A DNA stretch of 64,000 nucleotides. Origin: Combretum micranthum. Taxonomy: Eukaryota > Streptophyta > Magnoliopsida > Myrtales > Combretaceae. The position numbers were made by a program, and so were the translations under genes. The notes beneath the pieces are model-generated. The model did no database searches. It had not been told where the DNA came from and saw only the letters and a list, made by a program, of their open reading frames with translations. This document shows, one piece after another, positions 35,301 to 47,125 of this stretch (its first letter is position 1; each line of letters starts with the position of its first letter). Location of the stretch: NCBI GenBank assembly GCA_024138025.1, contig JAMXBD010001207.1, positions 186,001 through 250,000 of the forward strand. The letters run 5' to 3'.

Positions 35301-36234
35301 TTTGAGTGTCTACAATATCTATGATCGCCCATAAATTGTAAATTAATATGCCATGATCTTATAAATGAATTAACCATGCATGCCATACTATGAGTCACAT
35401 TATATTGGTTATTATACCTTTGTGGAAAGAAGGCATAATAGCTGGGCAACGAGGGGCTTGTAAAATCAAATGTTGGCATAATGGCCTGAATTAAAATGGT
35501 AGTAGTGTAGGCACTTGTATCAACTATAAAATTGTGTGTGGGTGGGCACCTGAATCAACCACAATGTAAATGAGAAAAATTGAAATCTATGGTCGTATGG
35601 GCCCTAAACACCTAACCTCGAATGGACGGCATAAATCCATTCAATTTAGGACTCCCGAAAAGTCTTATGTATTGTATGCTTAGGTGTTTGTGCATTTCAT
35701 ATGGTTGTTAATATAACTTGCTTGATATATTGCTTGTTGAAGTATTTAATTTTGGAGGTGAAAATCACTAAGCTCGTAAGCTTATACCCCTATAATTTCC
35801 TATTGCGGTATGATTATTTGTGGCTATCTCCAAGAGGCCATTTTCCATAGGTATATCTTTTGGAATTTAAGGAGTTTTTTGAAGAAGTCTGGACCTAGAT
35901 GTTAGGCATAGACTTCTAGTTAAACTTCTTAATTTTATTTGCATGGTATTGTAAGAGACTTTTGCAAACTTAAGGACTTTTTATATTTTTTACGGGGGTA
36001 TGCCCCTTAGATCTTTTGTAATAGATTAATTTGGTTATAACTGTTATGATTTATATTCTAATCGCTATGAATGTCTTCTTGAACTATTTCGATTCAAAGT
36101 AAGGTTCCTTATTTGCTGAATGTGAGCCTTACACCTGGTGTCTAAACTCATGGAGTGACTAAGGCTGTCATACTTGAGTTTACATATCAAGTATGGCGGA
36201 CTATTGCGTTTAGGGTACCCTTTGAGGCGTGGCA
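32392..36234 (+). mobile_element. Solo LTR, Tekay/Del type, 3.84 kb
   Basis: Runs TGTAAACCC...GAGGCGTGGCA between perfect GTAGA duplications, with no interior domains. Its reverse complement starts TGCCACGCCTCAAAGGGTAC and follows the same order as the LTR at 38605-42335. The flanking Athila protease frame runs up to both edges, which proves insertion. A TATA-like CTATATATACTCC lies near 33090. It arose by recombination between the two LTRs of a full element. Confidence 0.92.
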
Positions 36235-36239
36235 GTAGA
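36235..36239. repeat. Target site duplication GTAGA, right copy
   Basis: Matches 32387-32391. Confidence 0.9.
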
Positions 36240-37583
36240 TGTTCCTCTTATTCTGGGAAGACACTTCTTGGCAATAGCAAGAGCCATTATTGATGTGAAA
36301 AATGGGAAACTAGCATTAAGAGTTAGAAATGATGAAATGGTCATTGAGTTATCAAAGAATACAAAGCAAGGCGTGATAGATGATGATGATTGTTTGGCTT
36401 TAGAGCCTATGGATCCCGAAATTCTCAGAATAATACAAAACGTGGTTGATAGCTGCTCATTAGAAACATGTCCTAAAAAAGAAATTAAGGAAAATTCTGG
36501 TTCAATAAAGAAGATAGAAGAGCTTTCATAGCTAGAAGAAAATAAATAAATTATGAAGAACAAAGTAAAGTTGGAAATGAATCGAGATGAAATAGAAAGA
36601 TTGAGGCCTTTGGTTGAAGAGCTACCCGAACTTGAGTTGAAAGAATTGCCAGACCACCTAGAGTATGCTTTCCTCGAAGGAAATTTTAAGTTACCTATCA
36701 TTATATCCTCAAGTCTCAATAATGAACAAAAGGAAAAGTTGGTAAAAGTTTTAAAAGAGCACAAAATGGTAATAGCATGAAAGATCGCTGACATCAAGGG
36801 AATAAGTCCCTCTTATTGCACCCATAAGATTTTGATGGAAGATAATTTCAAACTTGTTGTACAACCATAGAGGCGATTGAATCCCAATATGAAGGAAGTA
36901 GCAAGGAAAGAAGTGAAATTACTAGATACGGGAATTATTTACCCAATTTCTAATAGTACATGGGTGAGCCCAACATAAGTGGTGCCTAAGAAGGGTGAGA
37001 CAGTTGTGGTTCCAAATGAAAGAAACGAGTTGATACCTATGTGTATAATCACTGGATGGCAAGTTTATATCGATTATCAAAATCTCAATGATGCCACCCG
37101 GAAGGATCATTTCCCACTACCATTCATTGATCAAGTGTTGGAAATATTGTCTAGTTATGAGTATTATTATTTTCTAGATGGGATGTTTGAGTACTTTAAG
37201 ATTCCCATATCACCTGAGGACCAAGAAAAGACAAGTTTCACATGCCTATATGGAACATTTGTCTACAGAAGGATGCTCTTTGGATTATGTAACGCATCAA
37301 CAACTTTCCAAAGATGCATGATGGCCATTTTTGAGGAATATATTGAGGAAATCATGGAAGTCATTATGGACAATTTCTCTATCTATTTATTTGAGAATTG
37401 TCTCCAGAATCTTGGTAAAGTTTTGCAAAAATGTGAAGACATGAATTTAGTTCTGAGTTGGGAGAAGTGTCATTTCATGGTCCAAGATTGGATAGTTCTT
37501 GGCCATAAGATCTCTAAAAAAGGGATAGAGATGGATGCAGCTAAAGTGGATGTCATTGCTAAACTTCCTCCACCCACAACCAT
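36240..37583 (+). pseudogene. Athila-like protease end and reverse transcriptase
   Basis: VPLILGRHFLA is the distal protease motif. The RT follows with IDYQNLNDATRKDHFPLPFIDQ, FGLCNASTTFQRCM and the active-site region, where the expected MDDF is MDNF (second Asp lost). GHKISKKGIE and AKVDVIAKLPPPT lead toward RNase H. In-frame stops lie near 36532, 36549, 36780, 36870 and 36978. The frame is cut at 37583 by a copia LTR and resumes at 45252. Confidence 0.92.
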
Positions 37584-37830
37584 TAAAAGAGACACAATTT
37601 AGATAAAGAATTTTGTATATCTTTCTTAATTTTACAAGGTACACAAATATATACACATATGTCTCTAACTGCATATGGAAAAATAAACCTAATTAAGAGG
37701 AATAGGAAACAATAAATTTGAAAAGAAAAAAATTGACCAAAAACTTAAATACAATTTGACTAGAATCTTAAATACAGAAAAAAAATTAAAAAACTACTTT
37801 CCTAAAAAGGTTGAGGAACATATTTTCACA
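37584..37830 (-). repeat. 3' LTR of the copia element
   Basis: Matches 45009-45251 closely. On the minus strand it starts TGTGAAAATATG after a GAGGGGGAG polypurine tract (37831-37841). Confidence 0.9.
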
Positions 37831-37926
37831 CTCCCCCTCAAGCTTGGCTATAGATGTTGATGGGACTAAGCTTGCCTTCAAGAAATTCATGAGTCTATTT
37901 TGAAAGTCCTTTTGTGAGGAGATTAG

Positions 37927-38604
37927 CTAGTTGATGAGATGTTGGCACATATTCAAATTTAACAATGTTTCCATCAAGTTTTTTTTTTTTTTTATAAAAT
38001 GTCGATCAAACTCAAAATGTTTAGTCGTATCATGATGAATAGAGTTGTAAGCTATACTAATTGCTGACTTATTATCACAATAGAGCAGCATAGGTTCTTC
38101 AAATCTAATCTTTAATTCATTCAGTACTCTTCTTATCCAAACAAGCTCACAGACTCCATGAGCCATGGTTCTAAACTTAGCTTCCGCATTGCTCTTATTA
38201 ATTATTGATTGTTTTTTGCTATGCCAAGTCACCAGATTTCCCCATAGTAGAGTGCAATAACCAGATGCTGATTAGCGATCATCAATTGATCCAGCCCAAT
38301 TAGCATCCGTGAACGCTTTTACTTTTCTATCATTAGTCTTTGCAAAAAATAAGCCTTTCCCACGTGTTTGCTTTAAGTATCTCAAGATTCTATACACAGC
38401 ATTTAGATGACCTTGACACGATACGTGCATATACTGACTCACCAAGCTTACTGCAAAGGCAATATCCGACCTTATATGTGAGAGATAGATGAGCTATCTA
38501 ACTAGTCTTTGATATTGTCATTTGTCAACCAGCCTTCCTTCAAACATTTTTCCTTTGTTCCTAAGTTTAACAGGTATTTTGCTTGGCTTGCATCGTAGCA
38601 TGCT
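37927..38604 (-). pseudogene. Copia RT end and RNase H
   Basis: RNase H motifs FTDANWAGS, SASGYC, WHSKKQ and LLYCDNKSAISIAYN are visible, with a stop replacing a residue before SASGYC and another in the upstream LVR-LIYLSH block. RNase H would remove template RNA during cDNA synthesis. Continuous with the RT fragment at 42336 once the solo LTR is discounted. Confidence 0.9.
38600..38604. repeat. Probable target duplication, left copy
   Basis: ATGCT against ATGCC at 42336-42340, four of five bases equal; the interrupted copia frame makes a target duplication here credible. Confidence 0.7.
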
Positions 38605-41600
38605 TGTCACGCCTTAAAGGGTACTCTAAACGTGGCAGTCCGCCAAATATATTATCAAGAGTTAAGAATAACTACCTTAGTTATGCGAAAGTCTTGGTAT
38701 TATATGTAAGGCGTCTAACATGATAATAGGAGATGCTTTTGGGAAGTGTGGTCTAAAAAAGTAATACTGAACATACGAGAATCTAGAAATAAAAATAGAT
38801 CATAATAATAACAATTAAAAGTCTATTACATGATTCTTAGGGGCATACCCCTGCTAAAACTCCAAGGATCGAAATCACTAATAGTCTTTACAATAACTTA
38901 AATACTACATCAAAAGATTTTAAAGCAATTCTAGTATAATCCTTCAAGTAGATTTCCTTCAAAAGCTCCCAAAAGAAAACTTACGCAGATATGAGGAGAC
39001 CTTGGGTACAAGAATAGGTGTTCCTATGAATACAAATATCTATAGGGGCATAAGCTTTATGGGTTTAGTGAGTATAATCCCAATAATCATACTTAAAACA
39101 AAATAACAACCAAGTTTATTAGACAAGCAAATGGAATGCAACAAGCACGTGAGCATACAAGACATATGATTTTCTAGGAATCATATGTTAAATGAATTAC
39201 GCCCTTTATTCGGGGTTAGGTATTCCTGCCAATTACAGACATCATTTCGAAAAATCATTTTTATAGATTTTAACAGCTCCTATTTGCCATAAAAAAAATA
39301 TGTAGTTATTACTGACTCCTACTAGCCATCAATTTATGTAGTTTTTACCGGCTCCTACTCGCCACATACATAATATACTGATTATGCCTAGCACCACTAT
39401 CATACACTTGTCCCACCAATTGTACAATAGTGAATGCAATGTGACTCAACTTATGAAGTGCATGCATCAACTTTTATTTAGAGTCTAGCCATTATATTTC
39501 AATTCATTGCAAGTGACCAACCGATTTCAAACACTTCAACATGCTAATAATCATAAAATTTATTACAAACAATTCGTGGCTCGACATGCTTAATATTCTT
39601 TCAACATGTCATAAACACGTGCATCTTCAATTTTATCTTTTCTCAAATCTAGTGCAACTAATTTACAAGCACAAGCATGAGCATGAAAAATAATGAAAGT
39701 AGATTCACTTGGTCATGACTATACTCTCTTACTCGAAGTAGTCCTCGGGGTAGTATACATCATCCTCCTTGGTTCCTAAACAAAGGAAATACCCAAAATG
39801 AGTATTTCCTAGAATTTTCTAGTCAAAACTTCTAACTCTATTTTCTAGTTTCGATAAAATTCGTATAGGTGGAAATTCCAACTTAAAATGGCTATAACTT
39901 GCTCATTTTAAGTTGGAATTTCCCATATAATATACCGTTTTCTACCTATTCGAAAAGATCTATCTGTTTCTAGGTTATTCTTATCATAAAAAGTTGTTTG
40001 GGTCCTGAAACCGTAGGGTACAGATTTACCACGAAAATTCTAGTTTTCAAAACTTAAATTTGCAAACTTTTCTTTATCCAAAAATACTTGTACCAAAATA
40101 TAGATATTATTATAGTTGGAAAAACTTTTAGAATATATATATATATATATATTAGCTCATATTATATGCATGAATTTAATGAAGTTGTCTCAACGATGAT
40201 TTTTGGTAAAAGTAATGTTTTCTAGGAATTGGAAAAGCGAAGCTTTGAAAGTTTCCACTTAGCTTGTTGGAAAATTTCTTAAATTATTTTAAGTGAGTAT
40301 TTTCCCCTTTTAATTCTATTTTCTTAGTCTTTCAAATTTCTTAAAAAATGATTTTTGTCTTTTTAAGTTTCTTATAACTCAATTTATAAAGGTTGAGAGG
40401 GTAGTTTCTAAATACTATTTGAGAGTAGTTAAAATTTATCAAGCTTTACATTTTCTTAACCTTTGTAAAGTTTATTTCATTTAATTAAATGATTTCCTAA
40501 ATTGTTTACTAACTTTATTTCTTAAGAACATTTTATCCTTATAAAAGAAACATTCTTGATGATTTGTCAAATTAGTTTATTCCTTCATATTCTAGAGTAT
40601 TGTTGAAACTTTCTTAATGAAGTTTTGTAAAACTTTTGTCAACCAAGAATTTGAAATTGTAATTTTTAAAGAAAACTTTTCCACTTTATGATTTTGTAAA
40701 GTGTATGTATGAGATCTACTTTATGTATTATCTAAAATCCTTTTGTTCTTTAGTTACTTAAAAACTTATGATGAACTCCTCTAAATTTTTGAAAAAGATT
40801 TGCTAAGGTAAATTCCTAAGTCTTTATGGGAAAAATCATTTCTTACATGAAAAAATTTATTTTGGAAAAGAACTCTATCTTCTTTTTATTTAAGAAAACC
40901 TTTCTCTCTTTATCTTATTGAGACAATAATCAATAACTCATGCATGATAATGAATATGTAATATGAAAATATGAAAATATAAGAAAGACATAATAAGCAA
41001 GTTAATATATCAAGTATTGGGAACCCTAACTTCATCAAGGTAACCTGGTTAAGTATTGGAAGCCTTAGCTTCATCAAGGCAACCTGGAACTAAGAATAGA
41101 CTATTCCCAAAAAGAGAAAAATAAAAAGCAATAATAATAGCAAGTTAGAGATAGTTAGTGAGCATTTGTCTCTAAAAATATATAGATATACATATACTTA
41201 ATAATATATATATGGTTAGATTAGACCATAATAACAACAATAATATCATTAATAATCAACATATATGAACATAATAACAACATAGTAAAATTGGAATTTC
41301 ATGTACAAGAACAAAACATGAACATGTTGTTGCTTTTACTACTCATATGAGTTTCAAAACAATACCATGGTCATGCTAGTTATATGACATGAGTAAATAA
41401 ATAGGAATAAGAGTTTTACCTAAAGTGTTTATGGTATAGGAAGAAGGTAGTGAATGTATGGTTATGTGGTTACTGAGAAATGGTAAATGGATTGTGTATA
41501 GAGAGAAATTTTGTCAGTATTTGGTGAAAGAGAGTTTTGGTAAAGAAAAAGTTTGTGGAGAGAGTTTTGGAGTAAATTTGAGAGAGTTTTGTTATGTGTA

Positions 41601-42335
41601 AAGATGGTGTGAAAGAAGTGGATGGAGATGGGGTATTTATAATTAAAGATGAAGGGAAATTAGATGTAATAAAATAAATTAAAAAAATAAATTGATAAAG
41701 GAAGAGAGAGGGGGCGCCGGCCACTATTGAGAGGAGAGAAAGAGTGAATTATTTTTGTTGTTTTGTAATAAAAAGTAATAAAGATGTGAAGTATGGTTGA
41801 TGTGAAGGTGTATTGGAAATGATAAAAGTTGAAAAATAGGTATATAGGTAGTAATAATAGGTTGTAAGGTGAAGTAGAAATAGATAGATAGTAGTATAGG
41901 ATAATGAATAGTAAACAAGACTAATAGTGTACCGGTAGTAAAGAAAATACGTGTATAAATGCAAAATCTGTTATTTTTAGTTATCGAAAAATTACGAAAC
42001 TGATATTTTTGAAATCCTTATATTATTTTGGTCCTAATGGTGTTATCAGAATATTTTTACTATTTCGAGTCCCAAGATATGCTTTTCAAGAGCTGATCCC
42101 GTTTAGGTCTAAAGACACTCAAAATTTGCAAATCTGATAATTTTACGCTTCCTTATATAATTACGAACTATTATCACAAATTATTTCAACTCCGTTATCT
42201 AGGGCTAAAGAATAAGGGAATGTTGGATCTAAATTCTAAGGTTTGTTCTAGCCTTTTGTTGACCTTTAAGGTTTCCGGTTAACTTTTAATTTTAAGATTA
42301 AGATTAAAATTAATAAAAAATTTCAAGGGTTTACA
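38605..42335 (-). mobile_element. Solo LTR, Tekay/Del type, 3.73 kb
   Basis: Runs TGTCACGCC...AAGGGTTTACA with no interior domains and sits inside the copia RT/RNase H junction. It is oriented opposite to the solo LTR at 32392-36234. A TATA-like motif (minus TTATAAATACCCC) lies near 41632-41644, and an AT microsatellite near 40135. Open frames within it lack domains and look incidental. Confidence 0.9.
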
Positions 42336-43110
42336 ATGCCAGTTTCTTCTAATAAATCTAAAGTGTACTTTCTTTGGAAAACATAAATCCCCTTCTTACT
42401 CCTTGCAACTTTCATTCGAAGAAAGTATCTCAGTGCTCCAAGGTCTTTAACTTCAAATTCCTTTGCCATCATTTGCTTAACTCTTTGGATTTCCTCTTTA
42501 TCATTACCAGTGATAATGATATCATCAACATATACTATAATAATAGTAATTTTCTCTTTTTTAGCATGCGAAACAAACAGTGTGTGATCAGCTTGTCCTT
42601 GGATGTAGCCAAATTTTTTGATCACTTTGGAGAATCCATTGAACCAAGCCCATGGAGAATGTTTTAGACCGTAAAGGGTCTTGTAAAGTTTGCAAACAAT
42701 TTAACACCCTAGATTTTCTTCAAATCCTGGAGGTTAATACATATAAACTTCCTCCTCAAGTTCACCATTTAGGAAAGCATTTTTCATATCAAGTTGATGT
42801 AAGGGTTAATCAGAGTTTGCAACCAAAGATAGAAGAATTCAGACAGTATTGAGTTTGGCAACAGGAGCAATGGTCTCATGTAGTCGACTCCATATATTTG
42901 AGCAAAGCCTTTGGCCACTAGTCATGCCTTATGTCTTTCAATTGAACCATTGGCCTTATACTTGACAATGAAAACCCATTTACAAGCTATGGTCCTTTTT
43001 TCTCATGGCAATTCCACCAAGCTCCAAGTATTGTTCTATCTAAGGGTAAGCATTTCTTTAAGAGCAGCAGCTTTCCACTCGGGTACAGATAGCCTCTTCA
43101 ATGGACTTAG
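42336..43110 (-). pseudogene. Copia reverse transcriptase
   Basis: The segment 42625-42336 has GYIQGQADHTLF, IVYVDDIIITG and EFEVKDLGALRYFL. Upstream remnants include KWVFIVKYKANGSIERHKA and KLYKTLYGLKHSP with stops. It ends at LLEETG where the solo LTR inserted. Confidence 0.92.
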
Positions 43111-43799
43111 AAATCATAACACTAGACAAACTCGAGGTGAAAGCATGAAATGAAGGAGATAGATTAGAGTAGGATATGAATTTAGAAATAAGGCGATGAG
43201 TGCAAGATCTAACACCCTTTTTGATTGCTATTGGTATATTTAGATATAGAATGGGACTTGATTTACCTGACTTGTTTTGTGAATGAGGCTCTACCATCGC
43301 TTCATCCTCTTGACTGAGAGTAGGATTCATGATTTCTTTATTTGTTTGATGCTCTTACTGTTTAGGCATTAAAGATGTTGATTCTCCCCTTCTTTCCAAT
43401 ATTGTTATATGATCTGGTGAAGTTGGATCAACTATGGGAAGACTGATCTTAGTTGAGTCAGGAACAAAGACAGCTGCATCCATATTAACATCGAGTAGAG
43501 GTAGGTTAAGTGTATCCTAAGAACAATAAGCTTCATCTCATTTCTCCCTTAATATGGTGTATTTACAAAGAATGTGACATCATAAAAAACATATGCTTTT
43601 CTGGTTTGTGGGTAATAACACCGATATCCTTTTTGGGTAGGAGAATAACCACTGAAAATAGTTTTGATTGCCTGAGGGTAAAGTTTACTCCTATTGTGGT
43701 CATGACTATGAACAAATGCTGTACAACCAAAAATTTTTAATGGAAGTGTATTGGACTTAGATACTTACGATTAGGTTTTTGAGACAACAGACAAGGGGG

Positions 43800-44840
43800 T
43801 TTCAAAATTGATGGGACAACTTGGGAAACGATTTATAAGACAGGTAGCAGCTAGGATAGCATCCCCTTACAAGTACTTTAGGACATTCATTGTAAACATG
43901 AAAGCCCAAGCTACTTCCAACAAATGACGATTTTTCCTTTCCGATACTCCATTTTGTTGTGGAGTCTCAATACAAGAGCTTTGATGTTAAATCCCATTTT
44001 CTAACAAATAATCACCAAGAATGGAATTGAAATGTTCTTTTCCATTGTCAGTTCTTAGAACAAGGCTTTGGGCTTGAAATTGAGTTTGAATCATCTTATG
44101 AAAAATTTTGAATATGTGACTGGTTTCGGATTTGTTATGTAAGAGATATACCCATGTAACCCTCGTGTGATTATCAATGAAAATAAGAAACCATCTTTAG
44201 CCATGGCGAGTGGTGATCTTTGAAGGTCCCCATATGTCATTGTGGATCTTAGAGAATGGTGTGGAAGGTAAGTAAATCTTGGGAGGAAAAGACATACGAG
44301 TATGCTTAGCTAATTGACAAATTTCACACTAAAAAAAAAGGATTTTTATCATTAAATAGGGACAGAAATAGATATATTAAATATGAAAAACTAAGATGGC
44401 CAAGTCCATGATGCCATAACATTATTTTATTAGTATTAGAAACTGATGTAGAAGCAACTCCGACATAAAAATTGGCTGACTTTTTGATTGATCATTATGA
44501 AAGTAATAAAGACCATCATGAATCCTAGCACTACCAATCGTCTTCCCCGATGATAGGTCCTGAAATTGATAAGATGAAGACAAGAAGTAACTAACACAAT
44601 AATTATCACATGCGAATTTATTAACAGAGATCATATTACATTTTAGGGTAAGGACATGAAAAACATATGTGAGAAATAGACTTGGATTTAATTTTATGTC
44701 ACCAAATCTAGCAACCAGTGTCAAAGATCCATTAGCAATTTTAACAGTGATATGTTTATAACAAAGGACATAAGAGTGAAAAAAATCAGGACCACCTGTC
44801 ATGTGATTAGAGGCCTCGGAATCGATGATCCAAAGGTCTG
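43800..44840 (-). pseudogene. Copia protease-region and integrase
   Basis: WIIDSEASNHMTG marks the protease end. The integrase core follows with CEICQLAKH, DIWGPSK, LRTDNGKEHFN and ETPQQNGVSERKNR, keeping recognisable catalytic surroundings but with several stops. It would insert cDNA into the genome in an active element. Confidence 0.88.
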
Positions 44841-44995
44841 AATATTGATTAATAGGTTGAGAATTTAAGGCTGACTAGTGTTCACCATGTTGAGTCACAA
44901 AGCATGCTATAGATTTGTTGGAGGTGAGTGAACTAATATTATCATCAAAAAAGATTTCAATGTTGTTTTTAGCCATAAGAGATAATTTGTCATTC

Positions 44996-45008
44996 GGCTC
45001 CGATACCA
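44996..45008 (-). other. Copia primer-binding site, one-base variant
   Basis: Minus-strand TGGTATCGGAGCC, compared with the usual TGGTATCAGAGCC complementary to initiator tRNA-Met. It abuts the 5' LTR. Confidence 0.85.
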
Positions 45009-45251
45009 TAAAAGAGACACAATTTAGATAAAGCATTTTGTATATCTTTCTTAATTTTACAAGGTACACAAATAACTATACATGATAAAAGAAACAAAAA
45101 AGGAAACCAAATTAAGAGGAATAGAAAACAATAAATTTGAAAAGAAAAAATTTGACCAAAAACTTAAATACAATTTGACAAGAATCTTAAAGATAGAAAA
45201 AAAAAATTAAAAAATTACTTTCCTAAAAATGTTGAGGAACATATTTCCACA
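45009..45251 (-). repeat. 5' LTR of the copia element
   Basis: On the minus strand it starts TGTGGAAATATGTTCC at 45251. The Athila frame resumes right after it. The right flank ATAGT does not match the left flank exactly, so the target duplication is decayed. Confidence 0.9.
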
Positions 45252-46005
45252 ATAGTTAAAAGAATAAGGAGTTCTCTCAGCCACGTTGGATTCTAGAGGA
45301 GATTTATTCTCGATTTTTCAGAAGTCTCTTGGCTATTGATGAAACTCCTAGAAAAGGATGCCTCGTTTAATTTTAATGAAGAAAGCATGGGTTCCTTCAA
45401 CACGTTAAAAGCCAAGCTCTAATAATGCTTGCACCAGATTGAAATCTCCCATTTAGGCTTATGTGTGAAGCAAGTGATTCAGTTGTGGGAGCAGTATTAG
45501 GCCAAAGAAGGAATCACCACTTCCAGCCTATCCATTATGTTAGCAAGATGCTAACAACAACTCAAGCAAATTACACGATAACTGAGAAAGAATTGTTAGC
45601 AATCATCTTTGCATTTAAGAAATTCAGGTCATATCTAATCCTCTCTAAATTCGTTGTTTTTACCGATCATTCCACTTTGAAATATTTATTTACAAAAACT
45701 GATGCAAAACCGCGGTTGATCCGATGTGTTCTTTCATTGCAAGAATTTGACTTAGAGATAAGGGATAACAAAGGATGTGAAAATTTAGCCACTGATCACC
45801 TATCTAGACTTGGTAGCCCATATTTAGATGAATTAAAAGAAGAAATTGATGTTGTTTTTCTAGATGAGAATTTGTGTTCTATTTTCAGCATAGATGAATT
45901 TGAGCCTTGGTTTGCTGACATAGCCAATTACTTGGTCGATAAAGAGCTTCCATTAAGCTTAATTATAATCAAAAGAAAAAAAATTCCTTTCTGATTTAAA
46001 ATATT
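45252..46005 (+). pseudogene. Athila-like RT end and RNase H
   Basis: Starts with the IRSSLSHVGF-like motif that follows PPPT in Athila RT, then MCDASDSVVGAVLGQ, TEKELLAIIFAF, FTDHSTLKYL and CENLATDHLSRL of RNase H (45461-45994). The frame is open for 177 codons, unusually long for this decayed element. Confidence 0.92.
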
Positions 46006-46029
46006 ACTTTTGGGAAGATCCATATCTGT

Positions 46030-47125
46030 TTTGAATATGCTCAGACTAAGTAATTAGGAGATGTGTTTCGCACGAGGAAGGCCAAAAGATCTTATATCAT
46101 TGCCATAACGAACCAATAGGGGGTCATTATGGTGCAAACACAACAACCCACAAAGTTTTAGAAGTGGGGTTCTACTGGCCCTCAATCTTTAAAGATGGAA
46201 AATTACTGGTTTCAAATTGTGATAGTTGCCAAAGGATAGGGAATATCTCGAAAAGGAATGAAATGCATCAGAAGTATATTTTAGAATGTGAAATCTTTGA
46301 TGTTTGGGGCATAAAATTTTTAGGACCATTTCCCTCGTCTTTTGGTAACAAATATATTATAGTATCTCTTGATTATGTGTCCAAATGGGTGGAAGCTCAA
46401 GCTTCTCCTATTAATGATGCTAGAATTGTCACATATTTTCTAAAAAAATTGTTTTCAAGATTCGGATGCCCACGAGATTTAATTAGTGATAGGGGTACCC
46501 ATTTTTGCAATACACAGATTGAAACGGTTTTAAAAAGATATGGAGTACACCATAGAGTATCTACCTCTTACCACCTTAAAAAAAGCGGGCTTATAGAGAA
46601 CTCAATCAAACTTTGGAAAAAACAGTTGCATCTAACAGAAAAGATTGGGTAAAAAGTTAGATGATGCACTATGGGCTTATAAAATTGCTTTCAAAACACC
46701 ACTAAGAACAACTCTGTACAAAATGTTTTATGGAAAAGCATGTCATTTACTAATGGAGTTAGAGCATAGGGCATATTGGGCTATCAAGCTTTTGAATTAG
46801 GATCTTACCGTTAGTGGCAGACATAGGTTTTCTCAACTTAATGAATTTGATGGACTATGATTAGAAGCGTACGAGAACAATAGACTATACAAAGAGAAGG
46901 TAAAGAAGTGGCACGATGCAAAAATTAAGCTCCCACATGAGTTCCAAGAAGGAGATAGGGTATTATTGTTCAATTCTCGATTGAAGCTCTTCCTAGGAAA
47001 ATTAAAATCCAGATGGTTAGGCCTGTTCAAGGTCAAGAAAGTTTTCCCCCACGGAGCTGTGGAAGTTGAAAATTCTGATGGTGAAGTTTTTAAGGTCAAT
47101 GGACAAAGGCTCAAGTTATAACTAG
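46030..47125 (+). pseudogene. Athila-like integrase
   Basis: [16 protein letters not shown] is the zinc-binding end. [12 protein letters not shown] should carry the first catalytic Asp (GIDF) but has Lys. SDRGTHFCN and the Glu 36 residues later remain. A frameshift near 46640 moves the frame to LDDALWAYKIAFKTPL and the C-terminal VNGQRLK near 47100. The element cannot integrate by itself. Confidence 0.93.

Larger units (their letters stand above)
37584..45251 (-). mobile_element. Ty1/copia element (gag-deleted), itself split by a solo LTR
   Basis: Short LTRs (247 and 243 bases) enclose minus-sense copia domains. From the 5' side: a remnant leader frame from 44976, then protease WIIDSEASNHMTG near 44830-44780 (DSG changed to DSE), integrase 44340-43800 with ETPQQNGVSERKNR, and RT about 43110-42336 with the intact active site YVDDIIITG. 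After the inserted solo LTR come the RT end and RNase H (38604-37927; FTDANWAGS, WHSKKQ, YCDNKSAI). Only about 160 bases separate the primer site from protease, so nearly all gag is gone. Stops and frameshifts occur throughout. Without the insert it is about 3.9 kb rather than the usual 5 kb. Confidence 0.93.

Noticed and set aside
35150..35479. 109-residue minus-strand open frame
   Set aside because: Inside the same solo LTR and without family similarity.
36210..36797. 195-residue minus-strand frame
   Set aside because: Antisense to the Athila protease/RT frame, which has clear motifs.
41470..41964. Several hydrophobic Thr/Ser/Phe-rich minus frames
   Set aside because: LTR DNA rich in A/G; overlapping frames with no domain.
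38605..42335. A complete retrotransposon rather than a solo LTR
   Set aside because: No primer site, polypurine tract or internal direct terminal repeats; one end-to-end match to single LTRs of the same length.
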